NCBI GenBank assembly: GCA_963920635.1
Contig: OY987305.1
Coordinates: forward strand, 23,584,876-23,648,875
Direction: 5' to 3'
Source: Pseudeuparius sepicola
Taxonomy: Eukaryota > Arthropoda > Insecta > Coleoptera > Anthribidae
DNA length: 64,000 bases
Shown: in pieces, positions 42,238 through 51,484 of the stretch
Layout of the letters: each line of letters begins with the position of its first letter
How positions within the stretch are numbered: position 1 is the first letter of the stretch
Translations under genes and position numbers: made by a program
The notes under the pieces: model-generated
Database searches by the model: none
Told to the model about the DNA's origin: nothing
The model's input: only the letters and a program-made list of their open reading frames with translations

Positions 42238-45200
42238 ATGTCAGCAGAAATCGGGACGGTAAGTGATGACATTATTAAAACGCTTAAAAAAGTGTTTACG
42301 CTTATTAATAATTCTGATGACGCTACTTTAGAGCATTGGAAAAAAATAATAAATGTAAACATCCGGTTAGTTCATAAAGCATTGAAAAAGGCTGACTGTA
42401 ATCATGGCACTCGGATTAAATTGCAAACGAACTTGAGTCATTTGAAACGATTTAAAGTGTACTTAAAAAAATTACAACACGTTGGAACAGGTCAACGTAA
42501 GCGGGAAAGTAGAAGTGATAGGATAAAGTGGGAGGATATAAAATCAATTTTTAATAATCGTATACGCACGGGTGTTATAATTAATTTAAAGCACATAGAT
42601 ATTCTGCAGTTTTTTAAAGACGCGTTTTTTGTTTTTAAGACTCGCATTAATAGGATCTTAAGATCATTCAATATAATTAAAGTAAATGCTGTCTTTTGTG
42701 GGGAATTTATTAAAAAGTCTGGAGATCAGGAGATACTTGAGAATAAGTATTTTAATACAAACAATGAAATAATCGATCAAGGAACACAGTTAAAACAATG
42801 GTTTGAAAGCAATATTATTGAAAAAATTTTAGCTGCCATTGAGTCCTTCAAACATCAGGAGTCCGGTTGGACTCTTCACAGAATCTTAAGTTTGGAAGTT
42901 AACATAAACAAGGTAGAGATGGGAAACGGTGGTAGATCTTACATAAACCTCCCGGAATCAATACAATCTAAAAGAGCTTGTATTAACGTTCAAAATGATG
43001 ATAATCTTTGTTTTGCTTGGAGTGTTGTATCAGCTCTATATCCACCTGTTGGAAGACCACACCGTACATCCTCATATCCCCACCCTTCGACCGTTTTAAA
43101 CCTAGATGGCCTTGAATTTCCTATAACTCTAAGCCAAATAGCAAAATTCGAAAAACTGAATAATATATCGGTAAATGTGTATGTTCTAGAGTTAGTGTCA
43201 AATGAAGACAAATCAAGCTCTTTTAGAACTTCTCCGGCTCGCTTAACTAAAAACAAAATGGAAAAACATGCTAATTTACTTCTAGTTCAAGATACATATT
43301 TTCCGAAAGTCGGTGAGCATGAAGCTCTCCCTATCGATGAATCAACAACCGAAATCAATTATCATTACTGTTGGGTCAAACATTTATCGAGATTAATAGT
43401 ATCCCAAACTAATAAACATAAAGGTAGGATGTTTGTTTGTGATAGATGCTTAAATTATTACTCATCCCAAGAAAAATTAAATGAACATATTGAATATTGT
43501 CAAGACGTAAACAACTGCAAAGTATCATTTCCGAAAAATAAGTATATCGAATTTAAAAATTATATCCATAAGGAAAAAGTACCATTTATTATTTATGCTG
43601 ATTTTGAATCAATTCTAAAACCTTATGATGAATCACAGTGTTTAAATACTGCTAAATATCAGAAACATGAAGCTTTTAGCGCAGGCTACTATTTTAAATG
43701 TGATTATGACGATACATTATCTTTTTATAAGAGTTATCGTGGTATTGATTGCATGACTTGGTTTGCAAATGAAATGGAAAATATAGCACTCTCTGTTGCT
43801 TCAAAGTTAAAAAATAATGAGCCAATGAGTGAATCTATAAGTTTAAAAAATGCAAGTGCTACGTGTCACATATGTGAAAAACCGTTTAATTCTAACGATA
43901 TAATAGTACGTGACCATGATCATATGACATCACGTTTTCGCGGATACGCCCACCAAGCGTGTAACTTAAATTACAGAAACTCCTTTGTAGTACCCTTAGT
44001 ATTTCATAACTTTAGTGGGTACGACAGTCATTTTATTATAAGAGATCTTGCTAAAAAGCATAATGTGACATTGCTTCCAATAAACAAGGAAAAATATATT
44101 AATTTTACAGTTTCTGATACCGATACTGAAGTTAAATTTAGATTCATCGACTCCTTTAAATTTTTAGGCTTCTCGTTGGATACATTAGCATCGTCTCTCA
44201 ATAAAGGGGACTTTATTAATACCCAAAAGGAATTTAGTGATGTATCTTCAAACAATCTAGATCTGTTAACCAAAAAGGGGATATTTTGTTATGATTATAT
44301 CGATAACATAAATAAACTTAATGAAAAGTGTTTACCACCAGTCGAGCAATTCTATAGCAAGTTAAACGATACTCACATTAGTCAAAGCGATTACAGACAT
44401 GCTCAGTTAGTTTGGGATAAATTTAATATTCAAAGTTTAGGTGAATATAGTGACCTATATCTCAAGACGGACATTATGATACTTACCGATATCTTTCAGA
44501 ACTTTAGGAAAACTTGTATAAAGAATTATGGTTTGGATCCGGCTTGGTACTACACTTTACCGGGATATACTTGGGACTGTATGCTTAGATATACTGGGTG
44601 TCGATTAGAAACCTTTCAAGATATTGATATATTAATGTTTTTTGAGAAAGGAGTGAGAGGGGGGATAAGCCAATGTTGTAATAGATATTCTGAGGCAAAC
44701 AACAAATACATGAAAAATTATGATCCTAACAATCCTTCCAAATACTTACTTTATCTGGATGTAAACAATTTATACGGGTGGGCAATGGGGGAATCTCTTC
44801 CTTACGGTAACTTCCAATGGGTTGATACAAACATTAACGTGATGAATATTCCGGATAACAGTCCAGAAGGATACGTTTTAGAAGTCGATTTAGACTATCC
44901 GGAAAATTTACATGATCCCCATAAAGACCTACCGTTTTGCGCAGAACATTCTAAACCACCAAATTCTAAACTTCCCAAACTTATGACAACTCTCAATTCA
45001 AAAGAGAAGTATGTTGTACACTATAGGGCTCTTAAACAAGCGTTAAGTCACGGTTTAACTTTAAAAAAGATTCATAGGGTTTTAAAATTTAGTCAGTCTG
45101 CCTGGCTAGCTCCTTACATTAAATTTAATACAGAATTAAGGACAAAAGCTAAGTTTAATTTTGAAAAAACAGTAATTAAATTGATGGTTAATGCTGTATA

Positions 45201-45978
45201 CGGTAAGACCATGGAAAATATTCGCAAACATAGAAATGTAAAATTGGTTAGAAAATGGGAAGGTAGGTACGGAGCTAAGAATTTAATTGCTAGCCCGGCT
45301 TTTAACAGCCGATTAATTTTTGATACAGATTTAGTTGCAATTGAACTGAATAAAACTGAAATCGTTTTTACAAAGCCCCTGTACATCGGGATGGCTATAC
45401 TCGATATCTCAAAGACGTGTGTTTATAATTTTCATTATGATTACATGTTGCAAAAATATTCAACTGACCAGTGTAAACTACTTTATACGGATACGGATAG
45501 CTTACTTTATGAAATAAAATGTGATGATGTGTATGATGAAGTCATAAAGCGAGACTTGCATCGTTTCGATACCAGCGATTATTCGGTTGATAATCAGTAT
45601 AATATACCGCTTGTAAATAAAAAAGTACCAGGTCTTATGAAAGATGAACTTAATGGAAAAATAATGACTCACTTTGTCGGTCTTAGGTCAAAAATGTACA
45701 CGTTTCTGATTGAAGGCGAGCAATGTATTAAAAAATCAAAGGGTATTAAGTATGGTGTTGTTAAGAATTATCTAACTTTCGAGGATTATGCAAATTGCTT
45801 ATTTAAGAAGAAGCAAAAAACCGCTACTCAATGCACTATTCGTTCATTTGCTCATAATGTTTTCAGTATTAAACAAACAAAAATTGCACTCAGCCCTTTC
45901 GATGATAAGCGATACTTAGTTAATAATGTTGTCACTCTACCGTGGGGACACTACAGTATTCCACAAATCGAGAACTAA
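42238..45978 (+). CDS. polB: Protein-primed type family B DNA polymerase
   Basis: 1,246 codons. The N-terminal region has NVQNDDNLCFAWSVV, a Cys-bearing block conserved before Polinton polymerases. A C2H2 finger follows (FVCDRCLNYYSSQEKLNEH, ~397-420). Then come exonuclease motif I (IIYADFESIL, ~452), an embedded HNH/endonuclease VII-like zinc module (CHICEKPF...RDHDHMTSRFRG, ~543-580), exo II (NFSGYDSHF) and exo III (YLKTDIMIL). Palm motifs are LDVNNLYGWAM (A, ~838), KLMVNAVYGKT (B, ~981) and YTDTDSLLYE (C, ~1,082). All catalytic Asp residues are present. It would replicate the linear element from its ends. No frameshift or stop is seen; the length is usual for Polintons. Confidence 0.95.
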   Translation: MSAEIGTVSDDIIKTLKKVFTLINNSDDATLEHWKKIINVNIRLVHKALKKADCNHGTRIKLQTNLSHLKRFKVYLKKLQHVGTGQRKRESRSDRIKWEDIKSIFNNRIRTGVIINLKHIDILQFFKDAFFVFKTRINRILRSFNIIKVNAVFCGEFIKKSGDQEILENKYFNTNNEIIDQGTQLKQWFESNIIEKILAAIESFKHQESGWTLHRILSLEVNINKVEMGNGGRSYINLPESIQSKRACINVQNDDNLCFAWSVVSALYPPVGRPHRTSSYPHPSTVLNLDGLEFPITLSQIAKFEKLNNISVNVYVLELVSNEDKSSSFRTSPARLTKNKMEKHANLLLVQDTYFPKVGEHEALPIDESTTEINYHYCWVKHLSRLIVSQTNKHKGRMFVCDRCLNYYSSQEKLNEHIEYCQDVNNCKVSFPKNKYIEFKNYIHKEKVPFIIYADFESILKPYDESQCLNTAKYQKHEAFSAGYYFKCDYDDTLSFYKSYRGIDCMTWFANEMENIALSVASKLKNNEPMSESISLKNASATCHICEKPFNSNDIIVRDHDHMTSRFRGYAHQACNLNYRNSFVVPLVFHNFSGYDSHFIIRDLAKKHNVTLLPINKEKYINFTVSDTDTEVKFRFIDSFKFLGFSLDTLASSLNKGDFINTQKEFSDVSSNNLDLLTKKGIFCYDYIDNINKLNEKCLPPVEQFYSKLNDTHISQSDYRHAQLVWDKFNIQSLGEYSDLYLKTDIMILTDIFQNFRKTCIKNYGLDPAWYYTLPGYTWDCMLRYTGCRLETFQDIDILMFFEKGVRGGISQCCNRYSEANNKYMKNYDPNNPSKYLLYLDVNNLYGWAMGESLPYGNFQWVDTNINVMNIPDNSPEGYVLEVDLDYPENLHDPHKDLPFCAEHSKPPNSKLPKLMTTLNSKEKYVVHYRALKQALSHGLTLKKIHRVLKFSQSAWLAPYIKFNTELRTKAKFNFEKTVIKLMVNAVYGKTMENIRKHRNVKLVRKWEGRYGAKNLIASPAFNSRLIFDTDLVAIELNKTEIVFTKPLYIGMAILDISKTCVYNFHYDYMLQKYSTDQCKLLYTDTDSLLYEIKCDDVYDEVIKRDLHRFDTSDYSVDNQYNIPLVNKKVPGLMKDELNGKIMTHFVGLRSKMYTFLIEGEQCIKKSKGIKYGVVKNYLTFEDYANCLFKKKQKTATQCTIRSFAHNVFSIKQTKIALSPFDDKRYLVNNVVTLPWGHYSIPQIEN

Positions 45979-46059
45979 GCTATTGTATATAGCTAAGAAA
46001 CAATAATTGTTTCATTTAATCCCTCCCTGCTAATAGATTAGTCATACCTCCCACAACTT

Positions 46060-46116
46060 GCAGAGTATATATAGCACAGAAACCTAACAGTCTTTACAAC
46101 ATTATCCAAAGTCAAC
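46060..46116 (+). promoter_or_regulatory. TATA promoter of CHHC zinc-finger gene
   Basis: GAGTATATATAGCACAG at 46,062-46,078 lies about 50 bp before ATG 46,117. Confidence 0.6.
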
Positions 46117-46332
46117 ATGTTCAACCAACAGCTAGCAGACCAACAGGGATTGGTTTCCTGTCCATATGTCAACAGTCATAAAATTAAGAAGTCACGCCTA
46201 CGGATGCACTTGTTGAAATGTCGGAGGCAGTTAAATCATGTTCCCGAGGTCAACTGGCAAGAGTATTTCGAACGAATTAATAAAGAAGAATTAATCACCT
46301 TCAGGAATCCACCTCGGATTAGGCCAGAGTAA
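46117..46332 (+). CDS. Single CHHC-type zinc-finger protein
   Basis: 71 codons. VSCPYVNSHKIKKSRLRMHL then LKC gives Cys-x6-His-x9-His-x3-Cys, the CHHC finger of U11-48K and of GTSF1/Asterix proteins. GTSF1 is a cofactor of piRNA-guided silencing and binds RNA through such fingers; family members usually have two. The C-terminal WQEYFERI segment is acidic/aromatic. I infer RNA binding and speculate on interference with host small-RNA silencing. It is also possible that the finger only serves element RNA or splicing. It has its own TATA box. Confidence 0.7.
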   Translation: MFNQQLADQQGLVSCPYVNSHKIKKSRLRMHLLKCRRQLNHVPEVNWQEYFERINKEELITFRNPPRIRPE

Positions 46333-46405
46333 TTTTGTGTGAATATAAAAGAAGTTCCAATATTTGTTAACTTTATTAACACAAGTTCCAACTGAATACA
46401 ACACC

Positions 46406-46549
46406 ATGCCTGTGTCAATAAAATATAAATGTACAACATGCGGTGGGGCAACTGATACACCCAATACTTCATGTATTCCATGTAGCACCAAGAATTTATT
46501 CAAAGATGTGACAAAACACATTCCTTCACATTATTTTAGTCCTAAATAA
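46406..46549 (+). CDS. Small zinc-ribbon-like protein
   Basis: 47 codons from ATG 46,406 (MPVSIKYKCTTCGGATDTPN). CTTCGG and CIPC form two CxxC knuckles, consistent with a zinc ribbon. ATATAAAAG at 46,340-46,348 is about 60 bp upstream. AATAAA overlaps the stop (46,543-46,551). No family is recognised; the length is small but promoter and Cys spacing support it. Confidence 0.55.
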   Translation: MPVSIKYKCTTCGGATDTPNTSCIPCSTKNLFKDVTKHIPSHYFSPK

Positions 46550-46595
46550 ATGTATTAGGGTAATAAAAGATTTATTATGTTTGTGTGTTTTTTAT

Positions 46596-47273
46596 TTAAT
46601 AAAACCTCCTCCTATACAAATCAGCTAATACAAACTCCTCGTTGAATGAGAGAAGCTCAAAAATACAGTATGCATTAATATTATCTGATACAGTACATAG
46701 TGATTTTATAATATCTATAGCATTTATATTATAGTTGTATTTTAATAACAAATCATTCACTTCATCTAACATATTATAATAAAAATCCAATAAGTTATAT
46801 TTTAATATTAAATTAATTTTTGAGGTTATTTTACAATCAATTGTAAGCAATTGCATTACATCGTTAGCAGTGAAATAAAAATGAATATCATCTTTAGAAA
46901 GCACAATCATCAAATAGTTGACACCTGGGTACACGCTCAATTTCAAATTGGAGCTGAATTCTTTTGGTGGTATTGCAACATCTTCACCCAATTTTTCAAG
47001 GATTTTGTTGAATTCCACTGTTAACTGGAACCATTCAAAACGGTCCATGGATATAGGATTTGATGGATCGAGCAGGTTTATAATTTGCACTGCTGGTTTG
47101 AAGAATCGTAGAGGGCTGAGTCCACAGTTTATCACATACAGATTTTCCGGCTTGAGCACAAATTGTGTACTTAGCAACAGCTGCTTTTCATTGTGGACCG
47201 CTTCATCATAACTATTCAAAACACGATTAACCTCGTTATTTTCGCTGCTAGTGCTGTACCCCGATTCACTCAT
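46596..47273 (-). CDS. Polinton accessory protein, unknown
   Basis: 225 codons from ATG 47,273, converging with the zinc-ribbon gene. It is Ser-rich and acidic at the N-terminus (SESGYSTSSENNEVN). It then has alternating hydrophobic segments (ENLYVINCGLSPLRFF; VNYLMIVLSKDDIHFYF) and an Asn/Leu/Ile-rich helical C-terminus. It starts 4 bp after the integrase stop on the same strand, with no clear TATA box of its own, so it may be read from the integrase transcript. No family is recognised with confidence. Confidence 0.65.
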   Translation of the reverse strand: MSESGYSTSSENNEVNRVLNSYDEAVHNEKQLLLSTQFVLKPENLYVINCGLSPLRFFKPAVQIINLLDPSNPISMDRFEWFQLTVEFNKILEKLGEDVAIPPKEFSSNLKLSVYPGVNYLMIVLSKDDIHFYFTANDVMQLLTIDCKITSKINLILKYNLLDFYYNMLDEVNDLLLKYNYNINAIDIIKSLCTVSDNINAYCIFELLSFNEEFVLADLYRRRFY

Positions 47274-47277
47274 GGTG

Positions 47278-48222
47278 TCAAACTACATCTGTGGCCCTTA
47301 TCCAGGAGTCATGTGTTTTATCGAAACCCAACCAGCGAACCAGCACTTTATCCCCCCTCCTTCTTAAAACTTTCTCCACAAGGTAAACATTTGGATTCGC
47401 TGCTTTTTGCAATTCCTCGCTGTAAAAGCCGCCCTTTATCGGATTCCCCTGCACATCTTCAAGCAAATAAGTTATGGGTGTGGTTTTTTGAATTTTAACA
47501 ATTTTAAATAATTCCGTGCTCCAATTAGGGGTGTAGCTCTTCTCAAAAACATGCTTGGCTTTGCTGATGCGAACCATATCGCCCTTTTTGAACTTTGATA
47601 TTTTAAAAACTGTAGGATAGCTGAAGGTTCTAAGTAAAGCAGCCTCGTTACTTTTATTAACATCTTTTGGCCTCATTCCAGTAGTTCTATGTCTTCTGTT
47701 ATTGTATTTATCAACAATTGTAGATAATATATCAATCCACTTATATGTGCCATTTAGGCTAAAGTATTTAAATAATCGTTCCTTTAACGTACGTATAACC
47801 CTCTCCACTATTGCAGCTTTTGTTATGCTAAAGGTACTATAATGATTAATTTTAAACTTTTTCATGAGATTTTGAAAATGGGAGTTGTAGAATTCTTTTC
47901 CATGATCACTTTGCAAGTTTCGTGGATGCCGTTGAGAGTTTTTCAGTATTTTATCAAAGGCCTTTGTCACTTCTTCACCAGTCTTAGATTTAAGGGCTTC
48001 GCACCAAACGTACTTGGAAAAACAGTCAATTACTACAAGAATAAACTTAAATTTGTTATTGTGAGCTGTATATTGATCTAACTGGGCGAGGTCAACCTGC
48101 CAGAGGTCATCCAATCCTTTAATAATGGTCCGACGACGAGGGTATTTTTTCAATGCTCGTCTGTGTAATTCATTCACAATTTGAATCTTTTCTTTACTAT
48201 GCTTTGTTTTCGTTGCTTTCAT
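47278..48222 (-). CDS. int: Retroviral-type integrase with C-terminal chromodomain
   Basis: 314 codons. The catalytic triad is Asp44 (WQVDLAQ), Asp106 (QSDHGKEF) and Glu140 (AAIVERVIRTLKE), spaced D-61-D-33-E by my count. A YNNRRHRTTGMRP block follows. The SH3-like part has FKKGDMVRISKAKHVFEK. The chromodomain covers about residues 278-313 (VYLVEKVLRRRGDKVLVRW, LGFDKTHDSW). There is no N-terminal HHCC zinc domain in this frame. It would cut and join the element ends, giving the 6-bp duplication; the chromodomain may guide site choice. Its start overlaps the previous ORF by 26 bp. No damage is seen. Confidence 0.93.
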   Translation of the reverse strand: MKATKTKHSKEKIQIVNELHRRALKKYPRRRTIIKGLDDLWQVDLAQLDQYTAHNNKFKFILVVIDCFSKYVWCEALKSKTGEEVTKAFDKILKNSQRHPRNLQSDHGKEFYNSHFQNLMKKFKINHYSTFSITKAAIVERVIRTLKERLFKYFSLNGTYKWIDILSTIVDKYNNRRHRTTGMRPKDVNKSNEAALLRTFSYPTVFKISKFKKGDMVRISKAKHVFEKSYTPNWSTELFKIVKIQKTTPITYLLEDVQGNPIKGGFYSEELQKAANPNVYLVEKVLRRRGDKVLVRWLGFDKTHDSWIRATDVV

Positions 48223-48502
48223 TATGTTTTTGATATTCCAAAACCCTTATTCTATACAAAATTTCACGCAGTTGTTTTTCCTGAATTTCAATATGTGACT
48301 CTAAGGCTTTTTTTATTTCAGAAAGTGAATCATCAATGTATTTTTTGTTAGTTGCATCACCTAATACTTTCGGAGCCTTAAGATTGCTGATTTTTAAATT
48401 TCTCGCATCTATATGACCTTCAGGAGTAAAAGTTAAACCGCCTGTGTGAACACTTGGCCGTGAATAAATTCTTGAATACTGACCAAACTTATTAATACTC
48501 AT
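48197..48502 (-). CDS. Fibre-like coiled-coil protein
   Basis: 101 codons from ATG 48,502. GGLTFTPEGHIDARNLKISN then DATNKKYIDDSL resembles short repeats in phage and viral tail-fibre shafts. It is followed by a heptad-like coiled coil (IKKALESHIEIQEKQLREIL). A trimeric fibre or attachment protein is plausible but unproven. ATATAAATACAAG (complement near 48,541) is a TATA box about 40 bp upstream. Its 3' end overlaps the integrase ORF. Confidence 0.6.
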   Translation of the reverse strand: MSINKFGQYSRIYSRPSVHTGGLTFTPEGHIDARNLKISNLKAPKVLGDATNKKYIDDSLSEIKKALESHIEIQEKQLREILYRIRVLEYQKHNESNENKA

Positions 48503-48529
48503 GTTGTGACTGGTGATAACCTTGTAATG

Positions 48530-48543
48530 CGCTTGTATTTATA
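48530..48543 (-). promoter_or_regulatory. TATA box of the fibre/integrase cluster
   Basis: On the minus strand TTAATATAAATACAAG precedes the ATG at 48,502. Three ORFs (101, 314 and 225 codons) follow without a further obvious TATA box. Confidence 0.5.
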
Positions 48544-49352
48544 TTAAGAAATGATGTGAGCCTCTTTTAATTCTGTCTCTATAGCAGTTATTTCATTATC
48601 GTGAGAGGTGTTTCCAGCATTTTTAGAAGCAATAAGAAGCATTAATCTATCCACTAATTCATTCACATCATCCCAATAAATATACTCGATTGGTTTTTTA
48701 TTGTAAATTAAATGCATACCAGTACCCGAACGTGTTTTTGGTTTAGCTGGAGATTTTCCTGGTTTGAAAATAGGCCTAATAATTTTAAAATATTTTGATA
48801 GTTTTGAGCTTTTTAATTTGCCTCTGGTATCAAGATGTGCCCCAGTTAATTTTAAAATATCGATATATTTTGCAAAGTCTTCGTCTGTGTATTTTGGATC
48901 AGTATAAAAAATCAAATCGTATAGTCCTGATGTTCCCTCAAAATTCTTTCCCTTAACAATTATATCTCCACTACTATCAAAATCAATATTTTTACCGGCT
49001 AGCAAAAATTTTGATTGAGATGCGTCATAAACAGGACCATATACTTTATCAATTTTCTTTGAATTATCATGGTAGTCTTGTATATATTGTTTTGCTATAT
49101 TAGGATAGGAAACATCTTCAGGTTCACTATTTTGTACATCGGAATCGAAAAAATCAGCCTCCTTTTTTAACTGTGGGCTTTCCGGTTCTTCTTTTTTATA
49201 TTTTTTGGTGTGAACATTTTTTTAATCGATTCGTCTTCTTCAATTTTACCTAATTTGAGTGCCACATACTTTTTTCTAACAGCGCGAGCGAGTTCACTGA
49301 CTTTCTTCGCACGCTGCATTTTAAATAATTGATCTTGCGTTTTTGATGGCAT
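48544..49352 (-). pseudogene. Accessory gene split into two frames (61 and 153+ codons)
   Basis: ATG 49,352 begins MPSKTQDQLFKMQRAKKVSE, a basic helical N-terminus that stops at 49,167. The downstream frame is open from before that stop to 48,544 and has no good ATG near its start. It contains GTSGLYDLIFYTDPKYTDED, then an SKYFKIIRPIF block and a charged helix. This resembles a family widespread in arthropod genomes (I recall it as DUF8207; unverified). The two frames meet at AAAAAAG (minus strand, about 49,191-49,202). A one-base loss there, or a -1 shift at A_AAA_AAG, would connect them. Either a mutation, an assembly error or frameshifting is possible. Confidence 0.65.
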
Positions 49353-49379
49353 GATTCAAAATTAGTTAATCCAGCTGAG

Positions 49380-50069
49380 TTACAGCTTTATATACTTATC
49401 AAATCCATTTCTGTAACGCCCATTTTTTAACTCAAAATCTTTTACAATTACTAAAGTACCGTAAGCATTATTCCAGCACTCGCTACACATAACTTTAAAT
49501 TGATCATAAGTTAAATCCGGAGACACATGCTCATCAAAAACATGACGTAAGTTCATATCATCCTGTCGAAATAGTACAATAACATTACAGTTATCGCGGA
49601 CCAGCTGTTTAGGTATTTTCGAGTAAGTCTGACAAAGATATATGACATCAACGCCTTTGTGCCGTCCCATCGAATAAAACTCACGTATCTTATCTTGCCG
49701 ATCACAACTCACATCATCGAAAATAAAAACTGAATTTTCCAAGGCCTCGGATGGTGGAATGACATCATCATTAGCTTTAAATGGAAAATATCCGATTTTA
49801 GGAACTTTTTTTAAGACATCTTGTAGTAACTGATATTTTGGCTGATATAAGCTTTTACTATAAACGTAGATATTCTCAAACTTCAGACCATTTTTGTTAA
49901 ATATTATACTTAAAAGGGCATTTGTTTTACCACAGTTGCTAGGTCCTATGAACGCAGCTCTAACGGACTCTGGAAACAGTTTACCATGCTTAGATGCCTG
50001 TCTGATCCCTGTATCTGCAACGTCTAAGTTTTCAATAGGGAGAGAGCTTTGTTGTTGCCTTATTTGCAT
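49380..50069 (-). CDS. Genome-packaging ATPase (FtsK/HerA superfamily)
   Basis: 229 codons from ATG 50,069. Walker A is GPSNCGKT (residues 42-49). Walker B is SVFIFDDVS with Asp118/Asp119. It has a sensor-like VIYLCQTYSKIP block and a VIVLFRQDD segment. This is the A32-like packaging ATPase found in Polintons, adintoviruses and large DNA viruses, and it would pump DNA into the capsid. The TATA box AGTATAAATAGACA (complement near 50,110-50,123) lies about 40 bp upstream. The length is normal and no break is seen. Confidence 0.93.
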   Translation of the reverse strand: MQIRQQQSSLPIENLDVADTGIRQASKHGKLFPESVRAAFIGPSNCGKTNALLSIIFNKNGLKFENIYVYSKSLYQPKYQLLQDVLKKVPKIGYFPFKANDDVIPPSEALENSVFIFDDVSCDRQDKIREFYSMGRHKGVDVIYLCQTYSKIPKQLVRDNCNVIVLFRQDDMNLRHVFDEHVSPDLTYDQFKVMCSECWNNAYGTLVIVKDFELKNGRYRNGFDKYIKL

Positions 50070-50154
50070 TTTGGACTCTTTTAAAATTAATAAGACATTT
50101 GATGTCTATTTATACTTTCAAAGTTATCTTGTAAAAAAATTCAAAATCATTTAA

Positions 50155-50773
50155 AAATTGTCGGCCTTTTTAGTGTGATCCTTTTCCTAACGTGTGATAA
50201 TCTACAACACAGTGACCTCTCCTGAACATAATAAAAGAAAAAATACCGAGCGCTACTTGAATCTAAGAATCGACAATTGCCCGGCTTCACCCGGGATTAT
50301 AATCTCACCGCGTCGGCTTTCGCCTTCGCCCGCATCACAAGCAATTTTAAAGTCGGGTCGAGTTGGGTGATAGTCAACTGGTCTCATAATTACGTAATGC
50401 GCTTGAAAGTTGAATATCTTATAAACTAAGGAATCTACAAAAAAATGTTTCAAATAAAAGTCGTAGCATATCAAAGGGGCTAATCAAATGTTTATAAAAG
50501 AAAATTTACAGATGACGTTTTCAAGGTCATATGACAATTAAGTTGGTTTTTTCAATGACACCCTGCTGTTTTTATTTGATAAAAGCATTTAGCTTCCTTC
50601 TCGGAATATATTTCATTAGAAACATTTTTTTCTAGATTGTAGGTTTCAAGGACATGAATTTTTGCTTCGTTGCAAAATTAAATTTTCTAGCGGTTGCGCC
50701 TTGGTATATAAAGAGCGGATGGTTTATAAACATAGCAGAGCAAACACTGAACCACATCGACATATTCGTAAAT
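50155..50773. other. Divergent intergenic region between ATPase and the 236-codon gene
   Basis: Contains a GC-richer block at 50,270-50,370 (CCCGGCTTCACCCGGGATTA) with a short inverted repeat, otherwise AT-rich. TATATAAAGAGCGG at 50,694-50,707 is a TATA box 70-80 bp before ATG 50,774. Confidence 0.5.
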
Positions 50774-51484
50774 ATGAGTGCCTTTGTAAATATCGACTTT
50801 AAGGCGTATCTTGCCTCACACAGAGGGTTATTTCAGCATTGCCATGGTGATTCATTGACTTATATACTACAAAAACAAGATTTTATTATCCCAAACGAGT
50901 GGTTTGAAAAAGTTGCCAAGCAAGAACTCCATGAAATTTGTACCTATCGTTTAATGTTGGAAAAAAAACAGCATATTGATAATTACGTGATACAAATCAT
51001 TAATATATGTGACGCAGAAAACATTGAACAAATAAATTATTTTACGCTTGATGGACTTCTGAAGAAACATGGTTTGGACTCTGGGCTCCAATATAAGATG
51101 TATATTCTTAACATATTAAGTGAAGAATACCTTTTAGAACAGTCGTATCCTACCAAAAACTTAACAAATTATAGAGATTTATTAATATGTATTGATGATT
51201 TTATATGTGCCGCCGCTTATATTACAAGATATGAAAATTTGAGGGATTTTACAAAGGCACTAAATGATATGAAATTAACCTATAAATTTGAACCTATACA
51301 TAATGAGCGTCATATGCATATTTTGAAATGGCTACAAAAGAATATAAAAAAATATGAAGAGAATTCAGAAGCCATTCTAGGATGGGAGTGTGGACCAGAC
51401 TCTGGTCATTGGCCATCTACCAAAGTGGACGATTATAAAATGACAATTTCGTTATTATATACATTTGTAGTTAATACTTTTTAA
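50774..51484 (+). CDS. Accessory protein, unknown
   Basis: 236 codons from ATG 50,774. I chose this start over an upstream ATG (50,654) because the TATA box at 50,694 lies between them. It begins MSAFVNIDFKAYLASHRGLF and is rich in aromatic, Leu/Ile and acidic residues with helical blocks (YNILSEEYLLEQ-like; CIDDFICAAAYITRYENLRD). The C-terminus has WECGPDSGHWPSTKVDDYK. AATAAAAC follows the stop. No family is recognised. Confidence 0.65.
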   Translation: MSAFVNIDFKAYLASHRGLFQHCHGDSLTYILQKQDFIIPNEWFEKVAKQELHEICTYRLMLEKKQHIDNYVIQIINICDAENIEQINYFTLDGLLKKHGLDSGLQYKMYILNILSEEYLLEQSYPTKNLTNYRDLLICIDDFICAAAYITRYENLRDFTKALNDMKLTYKFEPIHNERHMHILKWLQKNIKKYEENSEAILGWECGPDSGHWPSTKVDDYKMTISLLYTFVVNTF

